64,000 nucleotides of DNA from Bacteroides fragilis (GCF_002849695.1 NZ_CP018937.1:2108001-2172000); one strand, 5' to 3'. Positions 46,848 to 55,391 are shown, numbered from the stretch's first letter. The notes: generated from the sequence alone by a model not told the origin. Made by a program: numbers and translations.

Positions 46848-47412
46848 ATAATGTATTGTTTATATCAAACTGTAGTTCTATGTTATGTAACAGAGGATGT
46901 GTGTAGTCTTTACTACTCAATATAACCCGGTCTTGTGGTATCTTCCAGTCGATATTCAAATCCGGATCATTCCAAGCAATCGCCCCTTCAGCTTCCGGAT
47001 GATAGAAATTATCACATTTGTATTGGAAGATGACCTCTTCGCTCAGCACACTAAAACCATGTGCGAAGCCACGCGGAATAAAAAACTGACGGTGATTGTC
47101 TTCTGTCAATTCAACCGAAACATGTTTTCCAAATGCAGGAGAACCTTTCCGAATGTCGACAGCCACATCAAGAACTGCACCCTTGATTACCCGTACCAGT
47201 TTGCTTTGGGCAAAAGGAGGTTTCTGAAAATGGAGACCGCGAATGACACCGTAACTCGATTTGGATTCATTGTCCTGAACAAAAGTCGTTTGACATACCT
47301 TTGATTCGAACTCCCCCTGATTGAAGGATTCGAAAAAGTAGCCACGGTCATCCTGAAACAGACGGGGCTCAAGGATAACAAGACCTTCGATTGATGTTTT
47401 TATTATATTCAT
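46840..47412 (-). CDS. rmlC: dTDP-4-dehydrorhamnose 3,5-epimerase
   Basis: Cupin epimerase of the dTDP-L-rhamnose pathway, 190 residues. Full family motif set: FQDDRGYFFESFNQGEF, GVIRGLHFQ, the catalytic His in GLHFQ, VRVIKGAVLDVAVDIRKGSP and RGFAHGFSVL. It follows rmlA; rmlB and rmlD are missing, so the 4,6-dehydratase and final reductase must come from elsewhere. Could serve rhamnose or a 6-deoxytalose/related sugar. Confidence 0.95.
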   Translation of the reverse strand: MNIIKTSIEGLVILEPRLFQDDRGYFFESFNQGEFESKVCQTTFVQDNESKSSYGVIRGLHFQKPPFAQSKLVRVIKGAVLDVAVDIRKGSPAFGKHVSVELTEDNHRQFFIPRGFAHGFSVLSEEVIFQYKCDNFYHPEAEGAIAWNDPDLNIDWKIPQDRVILSSKDYTHPLLHNIELQFDINNTLYE

Positions 47413-47425
47413 TGGAATAAAAATT

Positions 47426-48313
47426 CTACTTTATGGATAATTCATCGATGACTTTCAATAGATATTGCCCATATTGATTCTTCAGCATCGGACCTGCCAA
47501 TGCTTTCATCTCTTCAGGAGAGATCCAGCCTTGCCTCAGGGCTATGCCCTCCAAACAAGCCACTTTCAATCCCTGACGTTTTTCAATAACCTCGATAAAT
47601 GTACTTGCTTCGGACAAAGAATCGTGAGTACCTGTATCCAACCAGGCGAAACCACGCCCTAAAAGCTGGACTTTCAATTCCCGGTCGGACAGGAACCGTT
47701 GATTGACCGTCGTGATTTCCAATTCTCCACGAGGGGAAGGCTGAATACTCTTGGCTACTTCCACCACCTTATTGGGATAAAAATAAAGACCCACAACGGC
47801 ATAATTGGACTTAGGGACCTCAGGTTTCTCTTCGATGCTGAGAACATTCCCGGCCCTGTCAAACTCAGCTACACCATAGCGTTCGGGATCACTTACCCAA
47901 TAACCAAAAACAGTTGCTTTGTTCTCCGATTCGGCTGTATGGACTGCTTCACGCAGCATACGGGTAAAACTTTGCCCATAAAAGATATTATCACCAAGAA
48001 CCAGACATACAGAATCATTGCCTATAAACTTCTCACCAATAATAAATGCCTGTGCCAAGCCGTCTGGAGAAGGTTGCTCGGCATACTCAAAACGTACTCC
48101 AAAGTCAGAACCGTCACCCAGCAAACGTTGAAAGCCGGGTAAGTCATAAGGAGTGGAGATAATCAATATTTCACGAATCCCTGCCAACATAAGTACAGAG
48201 ATAGGATAATAGATCATCGGCTTATCAAATATCGGAAGCAACTGCTTACTGACTCCTTTGGTGATCGGATATAAGCGAGTGCCCGAACCACCAGCCAAGA
48301 CAATACCTTTCAT
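47426..48313 (-). CDS. rmlA: Glucose-1-phosphate thymidylyltransferase
   Basis: Makes dTDP-glucose from dTTP and glucose-1-phosphate. The 295-residue enzyme begins [20 protein letters not shown]; further motifs include [30 protein letters not shown] and [19 protein letters not shown]. It is the first biosynthetic gene after the regulators upxZ/upxY and precedes rmlC by 13 bases. Confidence 0.97.
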   Translation of the reverse strand: MKGIVLAGGSGTRLYPITKGVSKQLLPIFDKPMIYYPISVLMLAGIREILIISTPYDLPGFQRLLGDGSDFGVRFEYAEQPSPDGLAQAFIIGEKFIGNDSVCLVLGDNIFYGQSFTRMLREAVHTAESENKATVFGYWVSDPERYGVAEFDRAGNVLSIEEKPEVPKSNYAVVGLYFYPNKVVEVAKSIQPSPRGELEITTVNQRFLSDRELKVQLLGRGFAWLDTGTHDSLSEASTFIEVIEKRQGLKVACLEGIALRQGWISPEEMKALAGPMLKNQYGQYLLKVIDELSIK

Positions 48314-48336
48314 GATAATAGATTACAGATCAAATA

Positions 48337-48819
48337 TTAATCAATATAACTATTTGGATACTGATTTTCCTCTATCATCTTCAGCATATCTACAGTCTCC
48401 TGTTCATCTATCGATAAAGTTTTATTATCCCAGTAATCTATAATTGCATGAGCTTCCTTTGCCAACTCTTCTTCAAAAACTTCTCCATAACAATATGTCA
48501 AAAGCTGACACTTGAGCAAAGAAGACGGGAGAGACTCTAACACAAGCAAGGAACGATCCAGAATAACCTGTTTCTTAGATTCCTTGTCGCCATAATCATA
48601 GATTGTTGCATTGTAGCCCATCAAGAGAACCAGGCAAAGTCGTGCTTCTTCTTCCGGATTTTCTCCTTTCAAAGCAAACAAAGCATCAGATTTTTGAAGC
48701 ACTTCAGTGTTTAATTGACGGAAACTGTCGGTATAGATAGGAGAACCGTCAGCGCCCAAATACAATAATTCGTGAGCCACATGTTGCAGCTCATGAATCT
48801 GGGTCATAAGAGTATTCAT
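48337..48819 (-). CDS. upxZ: UpxZ-family regulator of capsule expression
   Basis: A 160-residue soluble protein placed directly after upxY at the head of the locus, as in Bacteroides capsule operons. Known UpxZ proteins inhibit the UpxY antiterminators of other capsule loci, enforcing a hierarchy so that few capsules are made at once. Sequence is helical and acidic (HELQHVAHELLYLGADGSPI at the start, DYWDNKTLSIDEQETVDML late), fitting UpxZ. Assignment rests on position and general pattern; no catalytic motif is expected. Confidence 0.85.
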   Translation of the reverse strand: MNTLMTQIHELQHVAHELLYLGADGSPIYTDSFRQLNTEVLQKSDALFALKGENPEEEARLCLVLLMGYNATIYDYGDKESKKQVILDRSLLVLESLPSSLLKCQLLTYCYGEVFEEELAKEAHAIIDYWDNKTLSIDEQETVDMLKMIEENQYPNSYID

Positions 48820-48842
48820 TTTATATGATAAAATATTACTGA

Positions 48843-49361
48843 TTACGGTGCGAGAATGCGAAGGTAGCTTTTAGGAACCTTGACACTGGCAGATAAAACG
48901 CCACGAATACGGATAGTGACATAAGTACGATTAGAAAGACTGGCCAGTTCACCTTCAACTCCACAAAAATCTCCCTTGATAACTTGTACTTTGGTGCCAA
49001 CTGCGAAACAATCATCGTTGAGGATAACAGCAGCAGGGTCGAGATTCATGACAAACATAAAATCTTTCATCTGCTTATCGGGAACAATAAGCATACTCTT
49101 AGTGTCAAAATCACGCATATAGAAAAGACGAACCCCGTATTCGTTGGCAATAGCACAAGCAAACTCTTTGGTAGCATGTACAAAAATAAGATTACGAATG
49201 ACAGGAACTTCTACACGACGCCGGCGATATTTCAATTGACGAATGACAAATTGGGTCGGCAAAAAGTACTCGACACCTATTTTCTCTAATGCGTCACGAG
49301 TAGTAAGCTCCTGATCCTTACGGGTACGGGCAGCGAACCAATATTCTTGTTGTTGAGACAT
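48843..49361 (-). CDS. upxY: UpxY-family transcription antiterminator (NusG-like)
   Basis: A 172-residue NusG paralogue. The N-terminal NGN domain (about residues 1-105) starts with EYWFAARTRKDQELTTRDAL, RKDQELTTR being typical of specialised NusG proteins; the KOW-type segment is KVQVIKGDFCGVEGELASLS near 135. UpxY proteins act only on their own operon by binding the 5' leader and preventing early termination. Here the leader runs from the invertible promoter to 49362 and contains a stem-loop. The gene is not transcribed from a same-sense promoter in the present orientation. Confidence 0.93.
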   Translation of the reverse strand: MSQQQEYWFAARTRKDQELTTRDALEKIGVEYFLPTQFVIRQLKYRRRRVEVPVIRNLIFVHATKEFACAIANEYGVRLFYMRDFDTKSMLIVPDKQMKDFMFVMNLDPAAVILNDDCFAVGTKVQVIKGDFCGVEGELASLSNRTYVTIRIRGVLSASVKVPKSYLRILAP

Positions 49362-49409
49362 TTAGAAGGATATATTCCTGAGTGATTTACTTAAGTCCGG
49401 GTATGCTTC

Positions 49410-49445
49410 GCAGTTGGGTGAGACTCTTTTTCTCAGCCAAACTGC
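49410..49445 (-). promoter_or_regulatory. Stem-loop in the upxY 5' leader
   Basis: Arms GCAGTTGGGTGAG and CTCAGCCAAACTGC (plus strand) pair with one bulge, loop about 9 bases rich in T. Located between the inverted repeat and the upxY start, where UpxY is expected to act. There is no U-tract, so it is more likely a pause or recognition hairpin than a complete terminator. Confidence 0.65.
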
Positions 49446-49497
49446 AAGATTTTTTATGACTTATTTTAGGTGGAAACGAACGGATTCAATCAATTGA

Positions 49498-49516
49498 TGT
49501 TTCAAAAAACGTTCGT
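49498..49516. repeat. Left inverted repeat of the invertible promoter
   Basis: TGTTTCAAAAAACGTTCGT. Its reverse complement equals the right repeat at 18 of 19 positions. Confidence 0.9.
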
Positions 49517-49684
49517 CTTTTGAAACATCAATTATGGAGATAAAAGACCACATGCAAAATAAGTAAAAAACTGTTTTTATTATCAGATTATTATCTGATA
49601 ATCAGCACATAAAGAAGTATATTTACTTTTTCATCTAAAAATATTTTGCACATCAAAATTTAGTTCATACCTTTGTGCTATTAA
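49517..49684. other. Invertible 168-bp promoter segment (OFF orientation)
   Basis: Bracketed by 19-bp inverted repeats. It contains a single good Bacteroides promoter that faces + and so away from upxY. No consensus box is present on the minus strand. Inversion by a serine or tyrosine invertase encoded elsewhere would turn the promoter toward upxY with about 155 bases of leader. Confidence 0.85.
49645..49675 (+). promoter_or_regulatory. Capsule promoter, currently facing away from upxY
   Basis: -33 TTTG at 49645-49648 and -7 TACCTTTG at 49668-49675 with a 19-base spacer, an excellent match to the Bacteroides consensus. After inversion the elements would lie on the minus strand at 49553-49556 and 49526-49533. 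Confidence 0.9.
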
Positions 49685-49703
49685 ACGAACGTCTTTTGAA
49701 ACA
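49685..49703. repeat. Right inverted repeat of the invertible promoter
   Basis: ACGAACGTCTTTTGAAACA; pairs with 49498-49516 in inverted orientation, one mismatch. Confidence 0.9.
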
Positions 49704-50455
49704 CATTCACTACTGACTATCAGTTAATTACAAAAGAATTTATTCTTTTTGTTCTTTTTACGCTTACCACATAATATACTGATAATAAACAAATTACCTA
49801 ACAAAATAAAATCTTCATTATTCCATCTATAGAGGTTTAGAAATTATATACTCCCAAAAGCATTCTGTCACATTGTATCTTGAATAGCCTCAGGAATCCC
49901 TTATTTGCGGACCACTGACTTAGTTGTTATAAAAAACACCGGGATTCCATTTTCACCAATATCATATCTCCACCAAATAAATCAGATCACCAGTCACAAG
50001 TTCAATAAACATGTACTAATTTCAATCAGTAAGCAACGGCAAAGGCATCCTATACCTCCAAAATAACATTCAGGAATGATTCATATTGACCTATGCTACA
50101 GAAAAGAATTCTATAGTTTTTGTTCAATAAATGAAACCGTTAGGCAAAAAGTAGGAGAATTTTCAATAAAAATGAATTTCGTAACTATACGAAGTTAACT
50201 TCGTATTTTCTTATAACTAACTTCTTCTTCACAAGAAGTTAATGTTTTGCAAAGACGAAGTTAACATCGTATGAAGAGTACACGTATGAAGAAACGAATT
50301 AAAGGCAAGTTTATGCTCCATCACTTGCTATTTCATCACTTTCTCAAGACAACAGAGTTTTTAAAACAAGAAAAAAGCAGACTTAAAGATACCAGAATCT
50401 CTATTTTACTATCAGAATAACAGAAGAGGCAAACTTAATGAGGAATAGAAAAGGA
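49704..50455. other. Non-coding region between capsule switch and fkp
   Basis: About 750 bases without a convincing ORF on either strand, strongly A/T rich. It contains the 22-bp-spaced GAAGTTAAC array (50188-50278). Otherwise I see nothing defined. Confidence 0.7.
50188..50278. repeat. GAAGTTAAC array with exact 22-bp spacing
   Basis: Motif copies begin at 50191 (GAAGTTAAC), 50213 (degenerate, TAACTTC kept), 50235 (GAAGTTAAT) and 50257 (GAAGTTAAC), each 22 bases apart. The first sits in a perfect 18-bp palindrome TACGAAGTTAACTTCGTA (50188-50205), and the third overlaps an AACTTCTT / AAGAAGTT dyad. Same core and period as the array at 13374-13483. Confidence 0.8.
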
Positions 50456-50492
50456 AGTCGACAAGAGATAAAGTATTTACCTCCCGTCGACT
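50456..50492 (-). terminator. Terminator of the fkp unit
   Basis: AGTCGAC / GTCGACT arms, extended by G-U pairs (GGGAG with CTCTT on the minus strand), then a T-rich tail TCCTTTTC. It starts 11 bases after the fkp stop. Confidence 0.8.
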
Positions 50493-50502
50493 AATAATGA
50501 TT

Positions 50503-53352
50503 TTATGATCGTGATACTTGGAATCCCTTATCCGACAGCGTCATTTCAACGAAGCGTGCACGAGGATTCGGAGCGTTCTCTGTCAGTATCTTACGAATAC
50601 GAACAGCAGCTTGCGGATCTTTCGCTACCATATATAGGTACCCGCCACCACCGGCTCCCGGCAATTTATATCCCAAAGTATAATCTTTTATCAGATCGAT
50701 AATTGCCTCCACAGCCGGAGGATTCGTTCCGCTATCCAATGCTTTGTTTTGTTCCCAGGTTTTTCCTACCAAACGGCCAAACTCAACAAAACTTCCACGC
50801 TGTATAGCTTCATTCATATCCAATGCATGTGCCTTCATTTCCGAGAGCAAATTGAGATGCAACGATGAATTGAGGAACATGGAACTGACTATTTCTGCCA
50901 AGATTCCTTTTGCCGTACGAGTTATGCCGGTATAATAAAGCAAGTGACAGTCTTTATATTCAGGATGCGTAAATAAATGATCGGGCAGCCAACGCACCAA
51001 TGGGCTTTGAGCAAAGCCCGCCTCGGTCTGAAGAAGCTTCACACCCTGCAACACACCTCCATACTGATCCTGCCATCCACCACCGGTAGTCAACAATTGT
51101 TCAAGAACAAGGGTGCGTTGACAAATCTCATTCTTATCCCAGACTAAACCACAGAAATCGTTAATGGCACCAAGTACGGTAGAAGCTAAAATAGAACTTG
51201 TACCCAAGCCGGAACCTGCCGGAATAGCCGCCAATAAAGTCACTTCAATACCTGCACCGAAATCTTTAAGCTGTTCCTCCAATGAAGCATAAGATACAGC
51301 AGAAAACGCAGGTGCAAAGCCTGCCAACGATAGAGCGGCTTTCGGTATAGAGAATGGTGAACCGATCTTCTTATAATCCTGCAATTCATCAAACGTAGAT
51401 ACTATTTCCATGGCACCCATATCGATAGAACGCAGGACGATATGGAAGTCTTTGCACGGCTTCACATAAACCTGTAAGGGAGGTTGTCCGTTCAACTCAA
51501 TGGCCAGATTCACAACGTTTCCTCCCGAATAAAGTGAATAAGGAGGAGTGTCGGTCCACCCTCCTGCCATATCGATACGTACAGGACTGCGTCCCCAAAC
51601 AATCTGATCGGAATATACATCCAGTTTTGGTTCACTCTTGCGGTTGCTGATCTCGCCCAACAATCCATCGCGCAGCAGATCAAAAGCAGCCTGTTCTTCC
51701 GGACGATAGTCTTTCCCGTCTAATTTCAAAATACGCGCACGCAACATCCGGTTATGGATTCGTGACATCTGCAGAGCATCCTCAGGCAATAACTCAGGCA
51801 TATCCAAACCAAGACGTACAAAATCTTCGGCCGCATCGGCCAGATCGAGCTGATAAAAAACACTTTTTTCATGATTAACGGCCAATGCTTTCCAGTTTCC
51901 TTTCCGAAACTCTTCACGCTGTGCATACAAACGTTTCAGATTGGCACCTGCCGAAATCTCGTCTGCAGAGAAACGTTCGGAACGTAACCAAATGCTCTTT
52001 CCCTCTTCCAACTCAGGCTCGGCCAACATCCACCTCAACACCAATCCCAATTCTTCAGCAGAGTTAACCAAAGGAAATACAGAAGCAGCCTGCAAGTCGT
52101 CCGTACGTCCTTTCAAATCTGTATATGAAAGACCACGTTTCGCCATCCATTCACCAAAAGGAATACCCGTCAGGATTGTTTTAGAATCTCTCAAATCTCC
52201 TTTGAAAACATCGTCCAGACCGTATGGACGGGCAACAAAGCCCTTATCTCCCATCGGAACCACATCTACACACACTCCGGCAGGAACAGTCAATGTCCAG
52301 TCATTTTCCGGTACACCGGTTATGATATGTCGTGAAGCTATCTTCCACTGAGCCCCTATATGGCTGTTTTCAATCCATAAATCAGCATTCTCTGCACAGA
52401 GAGGTATCTGCACTACAGCATTTTGGACAAACATAGCCGGATTGGGTTTTACTTTACGATGCATGATACGACGCTGATCGTACACTTTATTCTGCACAGA
52501 AAGAGTGGAAGAAATCAGCTCTTTACTGGTACCATAATGATAAAACTCTCCCCCGGGCAAAGGTAAAATAGCAACCGACAAAGTATTTACCTCTTCATCT
52601 TCAATGCACGGGTGTGCGCCAAGAGCCAATCCAAAATCGGAATAAAGATCGTAATATCTCAGTTCCTCAGAATTCTCTTTATAGGAACGCTTCATCAACA
52701 CCTCCACAGCACGGTCACTCAAAAGCCAGATGCCAATATCCATCAGAAAAAGATGAGTCTTTGACAATGACTCCAGTTCATCCAAAGAAGGTTTTTGGAG
52801 CATGAAGTCAAGTTTTTCAGGATGTTTCCGGTCGGAAGCAAATACACCATGATGAGTGGCCAATGAAGGATCAACCCATAGTCCATAGCAAACTACATCT
52901 GCATCCGGAATGGTTTGTAAAGGCTTCTCCGAACGAATATATACATCACCGCTCGCAATCAATGTATGTAGATTTTCCGGAGCTAAAGACATGATCTTTT
53001 CATACAGAGGCAACTGTAAGGAAAGCAAGTTCTGCCCAAGGTGTTGTCCCCTTTCCCATCGGAACACGGGAACCGGTGTCAGTATCTTGCCCGATGGTGC
53101 GTAACCGGGCAGACGACGGCTTTGTCCGCCTGCATGCAACAGAATTCTTTTCTCTTTTCCCAGCCACCCGGAAAAAGAGGTCCCGTCAGCAAATTCGTTA
53201 TAACATTCTTTCAGTAACCAAGCTGTTCCACCTCCGGAACCAAGTTTTTTGCCTACCGGATCGGAAGTACAAAACCAATCGGTACGGTTTACCCGCTCTA
53301 ATTCATGAAAGGACTGAACCAGATTAGGAGGCAAAGATAGTAGTTTTTGCAT
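50503..53352 (-). CDS. fkp: Bifunctional L-fucokinase / GDP-L-fucose pyrophosphorylase
   Basis: Converts free L-fucose to fucose-1-phosphate and then GDP-fucose, letting the cell put host-derived fucose on its capsules and glycoproteins. The 949-residue length matches Bacteroides Fkp. The N-terminal pyrophosphorylase half has VGKKLGSGGGTAWLLKECY and HAGGQSRRLPGYAPSGKIL; the C-terminal GHMP kinase half has RSPVRIDMAGGWTDTPPYSL and the ATP loop AAIPAGSGLGTSSILASTVL (around residue 720), ending with KLPGAGGGGYLYMVA. It is preceded by a mutarotase gene 4 bases away. Confidence 0.98.
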   Translation of the reverse strand: MQKLLSLPPNLVQSFHELERVNRTDWFCTSDPVGKKLGSGGGTAWLLKECYNEFADGTSFSGWLGKEKRILLHAGGQSRRLPGYAPSGKILTPVPVFRWERGQHLGQNLLSLQLPLYEKIMSLAPENLHTLIASGDVYIRSEKPLQTIPDADVVCYGLWVDPSLATHHGVFASDRKHPEKLDFMLQKPSLDELESLSKTHLFLMDIGIWLLSDRAVEVLMKRSYKENSEELRYYDLYSDFGLALGAHPCIEDEEVNTLSVAILPLPGGEFYHYGTSKELISSTLSVQNKVYDQRRIMHRKVKPNPAMFVQNAVVQIPLCAENADLWIENSHIGAQWKIASRHIITGVPENDWTLTVPAGVCVDVVPMGDKGFVARPYGLDDVFKGDLRDSKTILTGIPFGEWMAKRGLSYTDLKGRTDDLQAASVFPLVNSAEELGLVLRWMLAEPELEEGKSIWLRSERFSADEISAGANLKRLYAQREEFRKGNWKALAVNHEKSVFYQLDLADAAEDFVRLGLDMPELLPEDALQMSRIHNRMLRARILKLDGKDYRPEEQAAFDLLRDGLLGEISNRKSEPKLDVYSDQIVWGRSPVRIDMAGGWTDTPPYSLYSGGNVVNLAIELNGQPPLQVYVKPCKDFHIVLRSIDMGAMEIVSTFDELQDYKKIGSPFSIPKAALSLAGFAPAFSAVSYASLEEQLKDFGAGIEVTLLAAIPAGSGLGTSSILASTVLGAINDFCGLVWDKNEICQRTLVLEQLLTTGGGWQDQYGGVLQGVKLLQTEAGFAQSPLVRWLPDHLFTHPEYKDCHLLYYTGITRTAKGILAEIVSSMFLNSSLHLNLLSEMKAHALDMNEAIQRGSFVEFGRLVGKTWEQNKALDSGTNPPAVEAIIDLIKDYTLGYKLPGAGGGGYLYMVAKDPQAAVRIRKILTENAPNPRARFVEMTLSDKGFQVSRS

Positions 53353-53356
53353 ATCA

Positions 53357-53686
53357 TCAGAGTTTAAATATACGTTCCATCATTTTCCATTTCTCGTGTG
53401 ATGCTTGTCCGGGCAACGAACGCTGGAAACGGGACATATAAGCTTCCCATTCAGCCTGCCGAGGCAGTTTAGCCAGACGTTCGTTATCTTTTATCCAATC
53501 GAATTCATCTACCGTATCGACAATCATAAAGAGAGTATGTTCGTGGATATAAATCTGCATATCGAGTATCCCGACTTCACGGATACCTGCTTTAATTTCC
53601 GGCCACACATGCTGATGTTCTGCGACATAAGCACGAATCAATTCCGAATCGTCATACAATTCGAGTGTTTGGCAATATCTTTTCAT
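53357..53686 (-). CDS. L-fucose/L-rhamnose mutarotase (RhaM family)
   Basis: A 109-residue protein of the L-rhamnose mutarotase family: MKRYCQTLELYDDSELIRAY, the conserved HQHVWPEIKAGIREVGILDM and YIHEHTLFMIVDT with the catalytic-type His and Tyr residues. It catalyses anomer exchange. Being 4 bases upstream of fkp it very probably supplies the fucose anomer used by the kinase, so fucose is the likely substrate rather than rhamnose. The substrate is inferred from context. Confidence 0.92.
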   Translation of the reverse strand: MKRYCQTLELYDDSELIRAYVAEHQHVWPEIKAGIREVGILDMQIYIHEHTLFMIVDTVDEFDWIKDNERLAKLPRQAEWEAYMSRFQRSLPGQASHEKWKMMERIFKL

Positions 53687-53716
53687 GGTATTATAAATTA
53701 AATAAATATCTTATTT

Positions 53717-55264
53717 CTAAAAAGGCAAAGGTCCGTCATTGCCTCCTCCGAACGGATTACCTCCCTGAGGGGCAAATTCAGCTGGAGGCGGAGGTACACT
53801 CCCGGTATTATTCATGCGCGACCCCAACATAGCTCCTGCATCAGGCAACGGAATCACCATATCGTCATCCGGATTCTGGAAACGGGTATATTCACCTTTG
53901 AATCGCAACAGAACATCGCCAACTGCACCATTACGATGTTTAGCGATAATAATTTCGGCCATTCCACGGAGATCGTTTCCTTTATCATCCTGAAATATCT
54001 TGTAATATTCGGGACGGTGAATGAAGCACACCATATCGGCATCCTGCTCAATGGCACCGGATTCACGAAGGTCACTCAACTGAGGACGCTTTCCTTCAAG
54101 TCCTTCACGACTCTCGACACCACGGTTCAACTGTGACAGAGCAATAATCGGGATATTCAACTCCTTGGCAAGTCCCTTCAATGAACGTGAAATGGTACTG
54201 ACCTCTTCCTGGCGGCTGCCGAATGCCATACCGCTGGCGTTCATCAACTGCAAGTAGTCAATGATGATAATTCTCACTCCATGCTCACGTACCAACCGAC
54301 GCGCCTTGGTACGAAGTTCAAATACGGAAAGTGAAGGTGTATCGTCCACATAAAGCGGTGCATCCAGCAAATCCTTTAGTTTATAATCGAGCTGTTGCCA
54401 TTCATAAGCTGCCAATTGTCCGCTCTTGATTTTTTCACTCGGAATTTCACAAACGTTCGAGATCAGACGATTGACCAACTGAACGTTACTCATTTCAAGA
54501 GAAAACAAGGCTACCGGATTCCTAAAATTCACGGCAATATTCTTAGCCATTGAAAGTACAAAAGCCGTTTTACCCATGGCCGGACGGGCTGCAATAATTA
54601 TCAAGTCGGATTTCTGCCATCCGGAAGTCATCTTATCCAGTTTGGTATATCCACTCTCCAATCCGCTCAGACCATCGGTACGTGCGGCGGCTTTCTGAAT
54701 CTGTTCGTAAGCTTCCGCTATGATCGGATTGATCTGCGTATAGTCTTTCTTCATGTTCCGCTGCGAAATCTCAAAGAGTTTTCCTTCAGCTTCTTGCATA
54801 AGATCATCTACATCAAGAGTCTCATCAAACGCCTTACTCTGAATATTACTTGTAAAAGTTATAAGTTCTCTTGCCAGATATTTTTGTGCTATGATACGAG
54901 CATGATATTCAATGTGAGCAGAAGATGCCACTTTACTGCTCAATTGAGTAATATAAAATGGTCCTCCGACTTCTTCCAACTCGCCACGCTTACTGAGTTG
55001 CTCTTTTACTGTCAGAATATCTACCGGTTTTTGATTAACGGCAAGGTCGGTAATAGCAGCATAAATCAACTGATGCCGATGTTCATAAAACGATTCCGGA
55101 CGGAGAATCTCACTCACCAGCGAATAAGCATCTTTTTCAATCATCAAGGCCCCGAGCACAGCTTCTTCCAGTTCCGGCGCTTGCGGCTGGATACGCCCAT
55201 AATCATTTACGGGTTGAACCTTGGACTTAGTGGTACTACGGGTATTTCTTCTTTGTTCGGCCAT
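53717..55264 (-). CDS. dnaB: Replicative DNA helicase DnaB
   Basis: Hexameric replication-fork helicase, 515 residues from ATG 55264. N-terminal DnaB domain (PQAPELEEAVLGALMIEKDA) is followed by the RecA-like C-terminal domain with Walker A ARPAMGKTAFVLSMA and Walker B-type VRIIIIDYLQLMN, plus DLRESGAIEQDADMVCFIHR. The C-terminus is Pro/Gly rich. A longer ORF from 55333 contains the promoter -7 box, so the shorter start is right. It shares a strand with the mutarotase and fkp, only 30 bases apart, and may form one unit. Confidence 0.98.
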   Translation of the reverse strand: MAEQRRNTRSTTKSKVQPVNDYGRIQPQAPELEEAVLGALMIEKDAYSLVSEILRPESFYEHRHQLIYAAITDLAVNQKPVDILTVKEQLSKRGELEEVGGPFYITQLSSKVASSAHIEYHARIIAQKYLARELITFTSNIQSKAFDETLDVDDLMQEAEGKLFEISQRNMKKDYTQINPIIAEAYEQIQKAAARTDGLSGLESGYTKLDKMTSGWQKSDLIIIAARPAMGKTAFVLSMAKNIAVNFRNPVALFSLEMSNVQLVNRLISNVCEIPSEKIKSGQLAAYEWQQLDYKLKDLLDAPLYVDDTPSLSVFELRTKARRLVREHGVRIIIIDYLQLMNASGMAFGSRQEEVSTISRSLKGLAKELNIPIIALSQLNRGVESREGLEGKRPQLSDLRESGAIEQDADMVCFIHRPEYYKIFQDDKGNDLRGMAEIIIAKHRNGAVGDVLLRFKGEYTRFQNPDDDMVIPLPDAGAMLGSRMNNTGSVPPPPAEFAPQGGNPFGGGNDGPLPF

Positions 55265-55330
55265 CTGTATTTTTATTGAAATATAGAAAATGAATAGTGG
55301 ATTAAGTTGTATACATCCACAAAATGTAGG

Positions 55331-55338
55331 CAAAGATA
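55331..55338 (-). promoter_or_regulatory. -7 box for dnaB
   Basis: Minus strand TATCTTTG (TAnnTTTG); excludes the start at 55333. Confidence 0.65.
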
Positions 55339-55383
55339 ATTCTCTATTATCAATTTTCCATTATCAAATCTGAATTATTTATT

Positions 55384-55391
55384 TAACTTTG
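55384..55391 (+). promoter_or_regulatory. -7 box for ispE
   Basis: TAACTTTG (TAnnTTTG), 53 bases before ATG 55445; divergent from dnaB. Confidence 0.6.

Noticed and set aside
49498-49703. Insertion sequence or MITE ends
   Set aside because: No target duplication or transposase; the enclosed consensus promoter and the capsule context identify a promoter switch.
55265-55333. N-terminal extension of DnaB by 23 residues
   Set aside because: It overlaps the -7 promoter box and is not DnaB-like.
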